From assembly GCA_026417975.1 (NCBI GenBank), contig JAOACD010000015.1, forward strand, positions 100,868 through 164,867: DNA of 64,000 bases. The letters are read 5' to 3'. The translations under genes were made by a program, and so were the position numbers. Source of the DNA: Melioribacter sp. (GTDB lineage: Bacteria; Bacteroidota; Ignavibacteria; Ignavibacteriales; Melioribacteraceae). The notes beneath the pieces were generated by a model. That model was given only the letters and a program-made list of their open reading frames with translations, was not told the origin of the DNA and made no database searches. Shown here one piece after another: positions 36,869-45,105 of the stretch. Numbering within the stretch: position 1 is the stretch's first letter; each line of letters opens with the position of its first letter.

Positions 36869-37756
36869 ATGAAATCTTTAATTGAAGTATTAAAGGAAGG
36901 GAAAATTTTAGTCTCAGATGGAGCATGGGGCACGTTTCTTCAAAGTAAAGGATTACAACCCGGTGAGTGCCCTGAACTTTGGAATATTACACACAAAGAT
37001 GATGTACTAGATATTGCTAAAAATTATATTGATGCCGGAGCCGATATAATTTTGACTAATAGCTTTGGCGGTAACCCTATTAAGCTAAAACACTATGGTC
37101 TTGAAGAAAAAGCTTTTGAGTTAAACTATGCTGCAGCTTCTATTTCAAGAGAAGCTGCGGGGAATAATCATTATGTGCTTGGTTCGATAGGACCAACAGG
37201 AGTTTTATTAATGATGGGAGAAATTACAGAAGATGAACTTTATGAAAATTTTGCTATTCAATCCAATGCTCTAAAGGAAGGCGGTGTTGATGCAATTTTG
37301 ATTGAAACAATGTCGGATATTGACGAGGCACGAGTTGCAATTAAAGCAGCAAAAGAAACTACCGGCTTGAGTGTTATTTGTACATTTACATTTGAAAAAA
37401 CTTTATTAGGCCAATACAAAACGATGATGGGAATTACTCCAACAGAGATGGCTTTAGCAATCAGAGATGCTGGAGCAGATATAATAGGAACAAATTGTGG
37501 TAATGGTTTTGAGCAAATGATTGAAATAGTTCGTGAAATGCGAACAGTTGATAAAGGAACTCCAATTTTGGTACATGCTAACGCTGGGAAACCAGTTTAT
37601 AAAGATGGAATAACAATATTTCCAGAAACTCCTGAGTATATGGCATCAAAAGTTCAACTTTTAATTGATAGCGGAGCAAATATTATTGGAGGTTGTTGTG
37701 GAACTACACCTTCTCATATATCTGCTCTTGCCAATATAGTTAGGAATATTAAATGA
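36869..37756 (+). CDS. Homocysteine S-methyltransferase family protein (MetH N-terminal-domain type)
   Basis: A 295-residue zinc enzyme of the homocysteine-methyltransferase barrel, probably transferring methyl from the corrinoid protein to homocysteine to make methionine. LVSDGAWGTFLQSKGL (about 15-30) opens the domain. The three zinc cysteines are Cys210 in IGTNCGNGF and Cys276-Cys277 in IIGGCCGTTPSHI. The frame opens at a TTG (36839), but the ATG at 36869 gives the normal N-terminus; neither has a strong ribosome site. Its size equals the isolated homocysteine domain of MetH, with no folate, B12 or activation domain, and those functions are encoded by separate neighbours. The stop overlaps the next gene by 4 bases. 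Confidence 0.92.
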   Translation: MKSLIEVLKEGKILVSDGAWGTFLQSKGLQPGECPELWNITHKDDVLDIAKNYIDAGADIILTNSFGGNPIKLKHYGLEEKAFELNYAAASISREAAGNNHYVLGSIGPTGVLLMMGEITEDELYENFAIQSNALKEGGVDAILIETMSDIDEARVAIKAAKETTGLSVICTFTFEKTLLGQYKTMMGITPTEMALAIRDAGADIIGTNCGNGFEQMIEIVREMRTVDKGTPILVHANAGKPVYKDGITIFPETPEYMASKVQLLIDSGANIIGGCCGTTPSHISALANIVRNIK

Positions 37757-38487
37757 TTGAAGAAAATGAAATAGATTATAACACTTTTATTTTAAATATT
37801 CCTTCTGAATATGTCTCAATAAATAAAAATAATATTACACAAATTCTTGGCTATAATACTTTACCTGAACATATTGAAGAAATTTTTAATGAAGTAAATA
37901 CAGAAATTAGAAAGAAAATAAATATCAATGCAGGTTATAAAATTTTTGATGACTTTGACTCTTCCTTTAAAGAGGGTATATCTATTTCAAATATATTTTT
38001 TTACACAAATAAAATTGTAAAATCACAGTTAGATAATATAGATAAAATATCTGCCTTTGTTGTAACAATAGGTTCTGAAATTGAAAAATGGATTAAACAA
38101 TTAAATGAAAGAGGGGAGTTGCTTCAAAGTTATATTGTAGATATAATAGCCTCTGAAGCTGTGGAAAATGTAGCAGATGTATTACATGATTTTTTGAGAC
38201 AGAAAATGAATCAATTAGGATTGAACATAACTAATCGTTACAGCCCTGGTTATTGTAATTGGAATGTATCTGAACAACATAAGTTATTTTCAATATTACC
38301 AAAAAATTTTTGTGGAATAAGATTAACAGAATCTGCTTTAATGATACCAATAAAATCAATAAGTGGAATCATTGGTATTGGTAAAAATGCAAAATGGAGA
38401 GAGTATATGTGTAATAGATGTGATGTTAAAGATTGTACCTATAGAACAAAGGTAATGTTGAGAAGGAAAAAAATTAATACAGCTTAG
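37753..38487 (+). CDS. MetH-type B12 reactivation-domain protein
   Basis: A 244-residue free-standing relative of the C-terminal AdoMet-binding activation domain of cobalamin-dependent methionine synthase. It would reductively remethylate the corrinoid when cob(II)alamin forms. The AdoMet-binding signature is NRYSPGYCNWNVSEQ (161-175), followed by LTESALMIPIKSISGIIGIG (191-210). It ends with CNRCDVKDCTYR (Cys220, Cys223, Cys228), a cysteine cluster that could bind an Fe-S centre or metal and is absent from MetH; I infer an electron-entry role. The ATG overlaps the homocysteine methyltransferase stop by 4 bases, so the two are translationally coupled. Confidence 0.88.
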   Translation: MIEENEIDYNTFILNIPSEYVSINKNNITQILGYNTLPEHIEEIFNEVNTEIRKKININAGYKIFDDFDSSFKEGISISNIFFYTNKIVKSQLDNIDKISAFVVTIGSEIEKWIKQLNERGELLQSYIVDIIASEAVENVADVLHDFLRQKMNQLGLNITNRYSPGYCNWNVSEQHKLFSILPKNFCGIRLTESALMIPIKSISGIIGIGKNAKWREYMCNRCDVKDCTYRTKVMLRRKKINTA

Positions 38488-38533
38488 ATTATTAAGTATA
38501 TGATATTTCTTTAATTATAGATGGAGAAATAAA

Positions 38534-39574
38534 ATGACAGACCAACAATGGGAAAAATTAAAAAAGGTAATTAATGGAGAAGTTTTTGAACCTCTTCCAA
38601 TGGCATTTATAATCGATAGTCCCTGGTTACCAAACTGGTATGGTATTAAAATAATTGAATATTTTACGAGTGAAGAACTCTGGTTTAAAGCAAATTTAAA
38701 AGCCATTAATAATTTCCCTGATATTATTTTTTTACCTGGTTTCTGGTCAGAATTTGGTATGTGTACCGAACCCTCTGCCTTTGGAGTAAGGTGTACTTTC
38801 CCTCCAGATGAATTCCCATTTGCACATAAGATAATTAAGTCTGTGGATGATATTGATTCATTAGAACAACCAAACCCTTCAACAGATGGATTATTGCCTT
38901 TTATGTTAAATCGACTGAAGATTATGCAACCAAGAATTGAAGAAGCAGGTCACAAAATTAGATTTGCAGTAGCACGTGGTCCACTTAATATAGCAAGTTA
39001 TTTAATGGGGTCTACCGAATTTTTAACTACTATGATGATGCAGCCAGAGAAAGTCCACCTTCTTTTGAGAAAAATTACTGATTACTTGAAAAATTGGCTT
39101 CATCTTCAAATGGAAACTTTCCCATCTATAGATGGCATTTTTTTGTTAGATGATATTATTGGATTTATGGGGGAAAATGAGTTTAAAGAATTTGCTTTAC
39201 CTTACTTTAAAGAACTCTTTAATGAAAATGTATCTGTTAAATTTTTACACAACGATGCCCCATGTAAAATTTCTGCTCCATATTTGCCAGAAATGGGAGT
39301 TAATCTTTTTAATATGGGTTTTGATATAACACTAAATGAATTAAAAGAGCTTACTCAAAATAAAGTAACACTTGTAGGCAATATTCCGCCGAGAGATGTT
39401 CTTGCCTCGGGAACTCCTGAAGATATTAAAAAAGCTGTAAAAGAATTAATTGGTTCTCTTAAGGATAATTCAAGGATTATTTTATCTTGTGGTGGGGGAA
39501 TGCCTCCAGGTGTAACAACTGATAATATTTTATCTTTTATAGATGCAGTAAAAGAATCATCTAATAATCAGTAA
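38534..39574 (+). CDS. UroD-family methyltransferase (candidate substrate:corrinoid methyltransferase)
   Basis: A 346-residue protein of the uroporphyrinogen decarboxylase fold, a family that includes corrinoid-dependent methyltransferases (MtaA, CmuA, O-demethylase components) as well as HemE. GPLNIASYLMGSTEFLTTMM, VGNIPPRDVL and ILSCGGGMPPG are family strings. The usual metal site H-x-C is altered to H239-N-D241, with Cys244 and Cys319 nearby; a zinc site from other ligands is possible. HemE arginine motifs are not evident, and its neighbours argue against a role in haem synthesis. It follows the reactivation protein by 46 bases and is my candidate for the first, substrate-cleaving methyltransferase. 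Substrate is unknown. Confidence 0.82.
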   Translation: MTDQQWEKLKKVINGEVFEPLPMAFIIDSPWLPNWYGIKIIEYFTSEELWFKANLKAINNFPDIIFLPGFWSEFGMCTEPSAFGVRCTFPPDEFPFAHKIIKSVDDIDSLEQPNPSTDGLLPFMLNRLKIMQPRIEEAGHKIRFAVARGPLNIASYLMGSTEFLTTMMMQPEKVHLLLRKITDYLKNWLHLQMETFPSIDGIFLLDDIIGFMGENEFKEFALPYFKELFNENVSVKFLHNDAPCKISAPYLPEMGVNLFNMGFDITLNELKELTQNKVTLVGNIPPRDVLASGTPEDIKKAVKELIGSLKDNSRIILSCGGGMPPGVTTDNILSFIDAVKESSNNQ

Positions 39575-39636
39575 AATTCTGCATACAGTTTATGGAAATT
39601 ATTTTTCTTTCATTAAAAATAGGTTTAAAAAAGTAA

Positions 39637-40797
39637 ATGAGTAGATTTTTAATTTTTATCAATTTCATAATTTTGGTTTATTGTAATTTTTCTCAAACAA
39701 TAAATTCAAAAGGAATTGTAGTAGAAAAAATTGCCGATGGATTTCAGTTTGTAGAAGGTCCTGTTTGGAAAGATGGTTCATTATTATTTAGTGATATACC
39801 TGCTAACACTGTTTATAAATGGTCCCCCGATTCAGGAATAAAGGTCTTTTTACGACCATCAGGAAACTCAAATGGCTTAGCTTTAGATAAAAATGGTAAT
39901 TTATTACTTGCACAGCATGGATTGCGTCAAATAGCAAGACTGGAAAAAAGTGGAGAATTAACGCCACTAGCAACTCATTATGATGGTAAAAGATTAAATA
40001 GTCCAAATGATATAGCTGTTAAATCTGATGGCTCAATTTTTTTTACTGATCCTCCTTATGGAATTAATACTACCCAAGAAGAACTTCGTTTTTATGGAAT
40101 TTATAGAATTACTCCAGAAGGTAAACTTCAGCTACTCGATAAAACATTATACCGTCCAAATGGAATCGCCTTTTCTCCTGATGAAAAAAAGCTGTACGTA
40201 AGCGATTCAGAAGCAAGAATAATTTATGTTTGGGATGTTATCTCTGATTCAATAATTTCTAATAAAAGAAGATTTGCTTACATGCCTCCAAGAGGTTATG
40301 CTGATGGTATGAAAGTAGACCAATTTGGTTTTCTATTCGCAGCTGGACCAATTGGTATCTGGATATTTAATTCTGAAGGAAATATTATAGACACAATACC
40401 TATACCAGGTCAAACAACAAATTGTTGCTTTGGAGAGGATGGAAGAACTTTATTTGTGACTGCTAGTGGAGCGGTTTATAGAGTAAAAAATATTTATACA
40501 AGCATTAATAAGGAAAACATAAATAAAATTAAAAACTTTCACCTTGACTATAATTACCCTAATCCGTTTAATTTAGAAACAAACATTAGCTATTCCATTT
40601 CAGAGCCTTCTAATGTTAAATTGATTTTATATAATCAAATTGGAGAACAAATAGAAACACTTTTGAATGAGTTTCAAAATGCTAGTTATTATAATATTAA
40701 ATTAAGTGCCAAAAATTTAACAAGCGGGATTTATTATTATCAAATAATTGTGGATAATAAATTTAAGGATACAAAGAAAATGATTCTATTGAAATAA
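39637..40797 (+). CDS. T9SS-secreted SMP-30/gluconolactonase-like protein
   Basis: A 386-residue exported propeller. A signal peptide (~1-22) precedes the SMP-30/gluconolactonase/LRE propeller (~28-285): FVEGPVWKDGSLLFSD with the metal Glu, NSPNDIAVKSDGSIFFTDPPYG with the metal Asn/Asp, and RPNGIAFSPDEKKLYVSDSE. It ends in a type IX sorting domain (NYPNPFNLETNISYSI, SGIYYYQIIVDN), with NPFNL instead of NPFNP. The enzyme family hydrolyses sugar lactones with a divalent cation. Outside the cell it might open aldono- or uronolactones or act on another ester. It lies between two UroD-type methyltransferase genes. Confidence 0.85.
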   Translation: MSRFLIFINFIILVYCNFSQTINSKGIVVEKIADGFQFVEGPVWKDGSLLFSDIPANTVYKWSPDSGIKVFLRPSGNSNGLALDKNGNLLLAQHGLRQIARLEKSGELTPLATHYDGKRLNSPNDIAVKSDGSIFFTDPPYGINTTQEELRFYGIYRITPEGKLQLLDKTLYRPNGIAFSPDEKKLYVSDSEARIIYVWDVISDSIISNKRRFAYMPPRGYADGMKVDQFGFLFAAGPIGIWIFNSEGNIIDTIPIPGQTTNCCFGEDGRTLFVTASGAVYRVKNIYTSINKENINKIKNFHLDYNYPNPFNLETNISYSISEPSNVKLILYNQIGEQIETLLNEFQNASYYNIKLSAKNLTSGIYYYQIIVDNKFKDTKKMILLK

Positions 40798-40859
40798 GTT
40801 TAACATTTATTACTTATAAATCTAATTAACTCATTTTATATTAAAAAAGAGTGAATCCA

Positions 40860-42251
40860 ATGCAAAATTCAAAAAATTTTACAAGAAGAGATTTTATTAA
40901 AACTATTGGCATTGCATCAACTGGGTTGATGTTAACTCCATATGTCTCATCAAAAAAATTATTTGCCAATACTTTTTTTACACCTTATGAATTTAAAACA
41001 AAGGTTGCATTAACAAAAGCAGACAATTATGAGCGTGACTTCATAAAACAAAAAGTTCAATATTTATTTGAACAGTTAGGAGGAATTAATGATTTATTTC
41101 ATAATGGGAAAAGAGTTGCTATAAAAATAAATTTAACCGGGGGTTCAGGTTCTGCTTATAATGCTAAATTGAAAGGTAGAGATATTAGAGAAGCAATGTG
41201 GACACATCCAGAAGTAATGCGTTCTGTGATTGAATTGATTATTGATAGTGGTGTTAATCCAAAAGATGTTTTTATTGTAGAAGCTTTGTGGGATGATGCT
41301 TCTTATATTAATTTTGGTTATAAAAGTATTCAAGAAAATCTTGGAGTTAATTTTATAGATCTTAATAAACCCGCCCCTTATATTGACTTTGTAGAGAAAC
41401 CTGTTGGTAATAATAAATTTTTCTACGATTCGTTCAAACTAAATAAAATTCTTGATGAAATAGATTTATTTGTATCAATTCCAAAATTAAAGCATCATTT
41501 TGAAGCTGGTTATACAGGGGCAATTAAGAATCATGTGGGTATTGTTCCAAAGCAATTATATGAACTTCCCAATGATAGATCGAGAAGGGGTGCATTACAT
41601 CAAGAGGGAGGTCCTTCAAATACTCATCTCCCAAAATCGATTAGCGATTTATTTATTGCAAGACCAATTCACTTATCTGTTATTGATGGAATAAAAAATG
41701 CAATAGGCGGAGAAGGAGTTTGGAATCCTACATTTCAACCTGCACAGTATAACATTTTAATTGCAGGGAAAGATGCTGTTGCAACAGATAGTGTAGGAGC
41801 ATATTTGATGGGTAGAGATCCTTCTAAACCTAAATTACAATTGCCAGCAGGAGGTGAATGTGATAATCATCTCTACATGTTAAGTCAAAGAGGATTTGGA
41901 ACGAATAATCTTAATGAAATTGAAATTGTAGGAGATGGAAAAGATTTAATTACATCTGTTTCGGAAAAAGTTAATGTACAATTGCCTAACGAATATCAAT
42001 TATTACAAAATTTCCCAAATCCTTTTAATCCTTCAACAAGGATTGGTTTTTATCTCCCTAAGGATGAATTTGTAATTTTGAAAGTTTATGATGTAGTTGG
42101 CAGAGAAATTAAAACTGTTATTAATAAGCAAGTAAATTCAGGATATCATGAATTCGTATTCGATGCAAATGGTTTGGCCTCTGGTATTTATATTTATAGA
42201 ATTATTACACAAAATTTTACAGATGCAAAGAAAATGATATTAGAAAAATAG
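40860..42251 (+). CDS. DUF362 protein with Tat signal and T9SS sorting domain
   Basis: A 463-residue exported protein. The N-terminus has a twin-arginine signal (FTRRDFIKTIGIASTGLML). The DUF362 domain covers ~35-370 (VAIKINLTGGSG, FVSIPKLKHHFEAGYTGAIKNHVGIVP, HLSVIDGIKNAIGGEGVW, AVATDSVGAYLMG). The C-terminus is a type IX sorting domain (NFPNPFNPSTRIGFYLP, SGIYIYRIITQN). DUF362 proteins occur with ferredoxin-like or corrinoid systems, but their chemistry is not established, and no cysteine cluster is present here. Tat export combined with T9SS implies a protein folded with a cofactor before export, then passed across the outer membrane. I chose the ATG at 40860; a GTG lies 9 bases upstream. 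Confidence 0.82.
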   Translation: MQNSKNFTRRDFIKTIGIASTGLMLTPYVSSKKLFANTFFTPYEFKTKVALTKADNYERDFIKQKVQYLFEQLGGINDLFHNGKRVAIKINLTGGSGSAYNAKLKGRDIREAMWTHPEVMRSVIELIIDSGVNPKDVFIVEALWDDASYINFGYKSIQENLGVNFIDLNKPAPYIDFVEKPVGNNKFFYDSFKLNKILDEIDLFVSIPKLKHHFEAGYTGAIKNHVGIVPKQLYELPNDRSRRGALHQEGGPSNTHLPKSISDLFIARPIHLSVIDGIKNAIGGEGVWNPTFQPAQYNILIAGKDAVATDSVGAYLMGRDPSKPKLQLPAGGECDNHLYMLSQRGFGTNNLNEIEIVGDGKDLITSVSEKVNVQLPNEYQLLQNFPNPFNPSTRIGFYLPKDEFVILKVYDVVGREIKTVINKQVNSGYHEFVFDANGLASGIYIYRIITQNFTDAKKMILEK

Positions 42252-42285
42252 AAAATACTCATTGAAAATATTTTTGGTTGTAAAT

Positions 42286-43308
42286 ATGAAAGAGAAACTT
42301 TTTCTTCAAATGTTACAAACTGCTAATCAAGCAAAAAAGAGGTTAGTTGCACCATTAGTGGGATTCCCAGGTTTAAAGCTAATTAATTCAACTATTAAAA
42401 TAGCTCAACAAAATTATTACGAGCATTTTAGATTAGTGAAAGCTATATCAGAAACTTTCAATCCAGATGTAGTTTTCCCTTTAATGGACTTGTCTGTAGA
42501 GGCAAATGCTTTGGGTAAGTATACGGTTTTCCCAGTTGATGAGTCTCCAACTGTAATAGCTGAAAATTTTATAGAAAGTGATTTAAGAAAAATAAAAGAA
42601 ATTAATATCAAGTATGACTCCCGTTTAATTAGTTATGTAAAAACGGTTGAATTAATGAGTTTTAACTTACCAAGAAATATATTGATAGGGGCTTATGTTA
42701 CAGGTCCATATACTCTTGCAGGTTTACTTTTAGGCGCGAGTAATGCAGCAACTCTTTCAATTACCGAACCTGAATATCTTAATGAGATTTGTGAAATTGT
42801 AATTGAAAAAATTCTAGATTATGTAAGACTTTTAATTTCTGCAGGCGCTCAAATAATATGTGTATTAGAGCCGAGTGCGGTTATGTTGGGTCCAGAGCAA
42901 TTTGAAATGTTTTCTAAAAATTATGTAAAAAAAATAGTAGATATTTGTAATGATACAAATGTATCTACTGTTTATCATATTTGTGGTAATTCGATGCATT
43001 TAATAGAAAAGATGTGCGAAGCTGGAGTAAATGCTTTAAGTCTTGATTCAAAAGAAGCAGGAGTAAATTTGGAAGAAGTCTTCAAAAAAATACCTTGTGA
43101 AATTGCTGTAATTGGGAATATTAATCCAACAGGAAAAATTCTTACAGGTACTCCAAGAGATGTCGAAGAAGAAGTAAATAATCTACTTATTCAAATGAAT
43201 TCATATTCGAATTTCATTTTAAGTACTGGATGTGATTTGCCAAAAGAAGTCCCAATAGAAAATATTAAAGCTTTTATTCAAGCTGGAAGAAATTATAAAA
43301 TCAATTAG
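42286..43308 (+). CDS. UroD-family methyltransferase, MtaA-like zinc site
   Basis: Second uroporphyrinogen-decarboxylase-fold methyltransferase of the cluster, 340 residues from the ATG at 42286 (a TTG in frame at 42262 has no better ribosome site). It carries the zinc-thiol methyltransferase signature: His231-x-Cys233 in VYHICGNS and Cys316 in LSTGCDLP, as in methylcobamide:coenzyme M methyltransferases. GAYVTGPYTLAGLLLG and VIGNINPTGKILTGTP are family strings. By analogy it would move methyl between the corrinoid protein and a thiol or other nucleophile. Its retained metal site contrasts with the altered site of the paralogue at 38534. It closes the plus-strand run; the next gene converges. 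Confidence 0.86.
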   Translation: MKEKLFLQMLQTANQAKKRLVAPLVGFPGLKLINSTIKIAQQNYYEHFRLVKAISETFNPDVVFPLMDLSVEANALGKYTVFPVDESPTVIAENFIESDLRKIKEINIKYDSRLISYVKTVELMSFNLPRNILIGAYVTGPYTLAGLLLGASNAATLSITEPEYLNEICEIVIEKILDYVRLLISAGAQIICVLEPSAVMLGPEQFEMFSKNYVKKIVDICNDTNVSTVYHICGNSMHLIEKMCEAGVNALSLDSKEAGVNLEEVFKKIPCEIAVIGNINPTGKILTGTPRDVEEEVNNLLIQMNSYSNFILSTGCDLPKEVPIENIKAFIQAGRNYKIN

Positions 43309-43332
43309 TTTCTAACTTAATTTATTATGGTA

Positions 43333-43788
43333 TTAAAGTTCCAATATATTATAATCCGTTATTTTGTAATGCTCTAAAGCTTTTGTGAGCAATTGGTCTC
43401 TAATTACAAAGATAAGATTCGCTCTTGCTCTACTTAATAATATTTTTATTGATTTATCAAAACCAGCGCCATTTAATTCCAGCAAACCGATTTCGTCAAC
43501 AACAATCCACTTATAATTGCCTTCCACAGATTCAATCAATTTTTTATTTGCCCAGTCTATTACATCTTTCTTAAATTTAAATTTACCAACATTTATTGTA
43601 TCAATATTACTATCGCTTTCTAAAAGTTGAAAAGTTTTAGAAGAAATATGATAAAGACATCGTTTCCCGTTTACTACAGGTTGTAATATACCGTTAATAT
43701 CTTTTTGTGAAAGTACCCAATTCATAAGACGAGTAGTTTTACCCGTCCTCTTCGATCCAGTTACGATGTAAATCTTTTTCTTCTTCAA
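43333..43788 (-). CDS. THEP1-like P-loop NTPase
   Basis: A 151-residue nucleoside triphosphatase resembling THEP1. The P-loop is GSKRTGKTTR (11-20), and the Walker B is WIVVDEIGLLEL (about 90-101), in which DEIG-LEL is the THEP1 hallmark. It starts at TTG 43788, the first start after an in-frame TAG, inside the 3' end of the upstream membrane-protein gene (50-base overlap), which implies translational coupling. A role tied to that membrane protein, for example energising uptake or a regulatory GTP/ATP switch, is inferred. It converges on the corrinoid cluster, 24 bases from its end. Confidence 0.75.
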   Translation of the reverse strand: MKKKKIYIVTGSKRTGKTTRLMNWVLSQKDINGILQPVVNGKRCLYHISSKTFQLLESDSNIDTINVGKFKFKKDVIDWANKKLIESVEGNYKWIVVDEIGLLELNGAGFDKSIKILLSRARANLIFVIRDQLLTKALEHYKITDYNILEL

Positions 43789-44836
43789 TTTCTACTGATA
43801 ATAATAATGCTACTGTATCCGAAAGAAATTTAATTATTCTAAAAATTCCAAGATAACCCTGAGACATAAACCATGCGTAGTTAATTAATCTTTTTATACT
43901 TGGGAACATAACAATTATTTTGTTTACTTCAGATGCATGCTCAAATTTATTCTTTTCAAGGAACTTGCTAAATTTTTTCTCAATAAAAGGTGAAATGACT
44001 GAGAACCAGATAACTGTAATAATCACAGAACGAATTAACATCATTAATATTTCAAACGATTTGCTTGGACCTAACTCCTTCGAAAAAAAAGAAAGGACCA
44101 TATACAACATTGAAAATGAAATTACTATAATTCCACTTGGCCTTTTCCACCATCTTTTTTTCTTTTTTTTAAGATTTAACTTAAATGCATCTTTTTTGTA
44201 ATACATAGATGAATAAAGAGGGTAAACTATATCTGTTCTGCTTTCTATCCACTCTGGTATTTTAATTACTTTCGAGCCTATAAAAATTCCAGCAATCATA
44301 TGAATAGCTATGTAAAACATTATAGAAAAAATGCTTAAGCTGAAAGGATAAAAATATCTTTCAACACCAATTTGATTGAAAATGAAATGAGTGAAAGAAT
44401 CAATTGCTTCCCAGAGTGTAAATCCAAATAAAATTGTTAGAACGAGAATTTTTTGTATTGCAGAAAAAGTTTCTGAAAAGAATCCAAGTAATGTGCTAGC
44501 TAATTTAATATTCTTGATGTTATTAAATAATAAGTAACCCATGAGTCCTTGAATTGCTACTGCAAAATATGAACTGAACGAGCTGTATGGGCTTACTACC
44601 GCTTTAACTAAAATAACAATAAGTGTAGAATGAAGTATTTCCTTTTTATTTTCTGAATAACGACCAATTAACGAAATAAATACTGTAGCTGCACCACTTA
44701 AAAACAAGCCTGAGAAGGGTACTTTAATTATATGTAACATTCCTCCAAAGACTGCTTCGCTAAAGGCCCATAGTGCGGTAAATCTTTTTATGTCTATATA
44801 TAGAGTGTTGTGGAATTGTAAGGTTTGCTCAGTCAA
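43739..44836 (-). CDS. Polytopic membrane protein, possibly ECF-transporter S-component-like
   Basis: A 365-residue integral membrane protein with about 6-7 hydrophobic segments. The first part (AVFGGMLHIIKVPFSGLFLSGAATVFISL) looks like the beginning of energy-coupling-factor S components that capture vitamins or metals. A second half with charged loops (KLNLKKKKKRWWKRPSG) and two further membrane helices follows, longer than a usual S component (~180-220 residues). The TTG start has GGAGG nine bases upstream. It is coupled to the NTPase gene. Corrinoid, cobalt or methyl-acceptor uptake would fit the neighbourhood, but nothing in the sequence shows the ligand. Confidence 0.6.
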   Translation of the reverse strand: MTEQTLQFHNTLYIDIKRFTALWAFSEAVFGGMLHIIKVPFSGLFLSGAATVFISLIGRYSENKKEILHSTLIVILVKAVVSPYSSFSSYFAVAIQGLMGYLLFNNIKNIKLASTLLGFFSETFSAIQKILVLTILFGFTLWEAIDSFTHFIFNQIGVERYFYPFSLSIFSIMFYIAIHMIAGIFIGSKVIKIPEWIESRTDIVYPLYSSMYYKKDAFKLNLKKKKKRWWKRPSGIIVISFSMLYMVLSFFSKELGPSKSFEILMMLIRSVIITVIWFSVISPFIEKKFSKFLEKNKFEHASEVNKIIVMFPSIKRLINYAWFMSQGYLGIFRIIKFLSDTVALLLSVEIEEEKDLHRNWIEEDG

Positions 44837-45105
44837 ATATTATTTTCCTCCTTTTTATAATAATTTTTTATAACTAAAAATTTTCTCTTTATTATCTCTT
44901 CAATACTTTAATTAAAGAAAAAATTTTTATTTGCATATTCATACTATGTTTTTTGTATAATTGAAAGTTATAAGGACCCTCTATTTTATTTAAGTAAAAT
45001 TAAGATTATAAATTGGTATCTTCAAGGTTATTTAATAATATTTCAATGATATGTTACTTGCAAAATAATATTTTGTATTTTTGTATAAAAAACTTGTGAG
45101 ATATT

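Noticed and set aside
38534..39574. HemE (uroporphyrinogen decarboxylase) for haem synthesis
   Set aside because: HemE signature arginine motifs are not seen and the neighbours are corrinoid methyltransferase genes.
44837..45105. Possible cobalamin riboswitch before the membrane-protein gene
   Set aside because: No B12-box-like conserved sequence and no GC-rich paired elements were seen; the region is almost purely AT.
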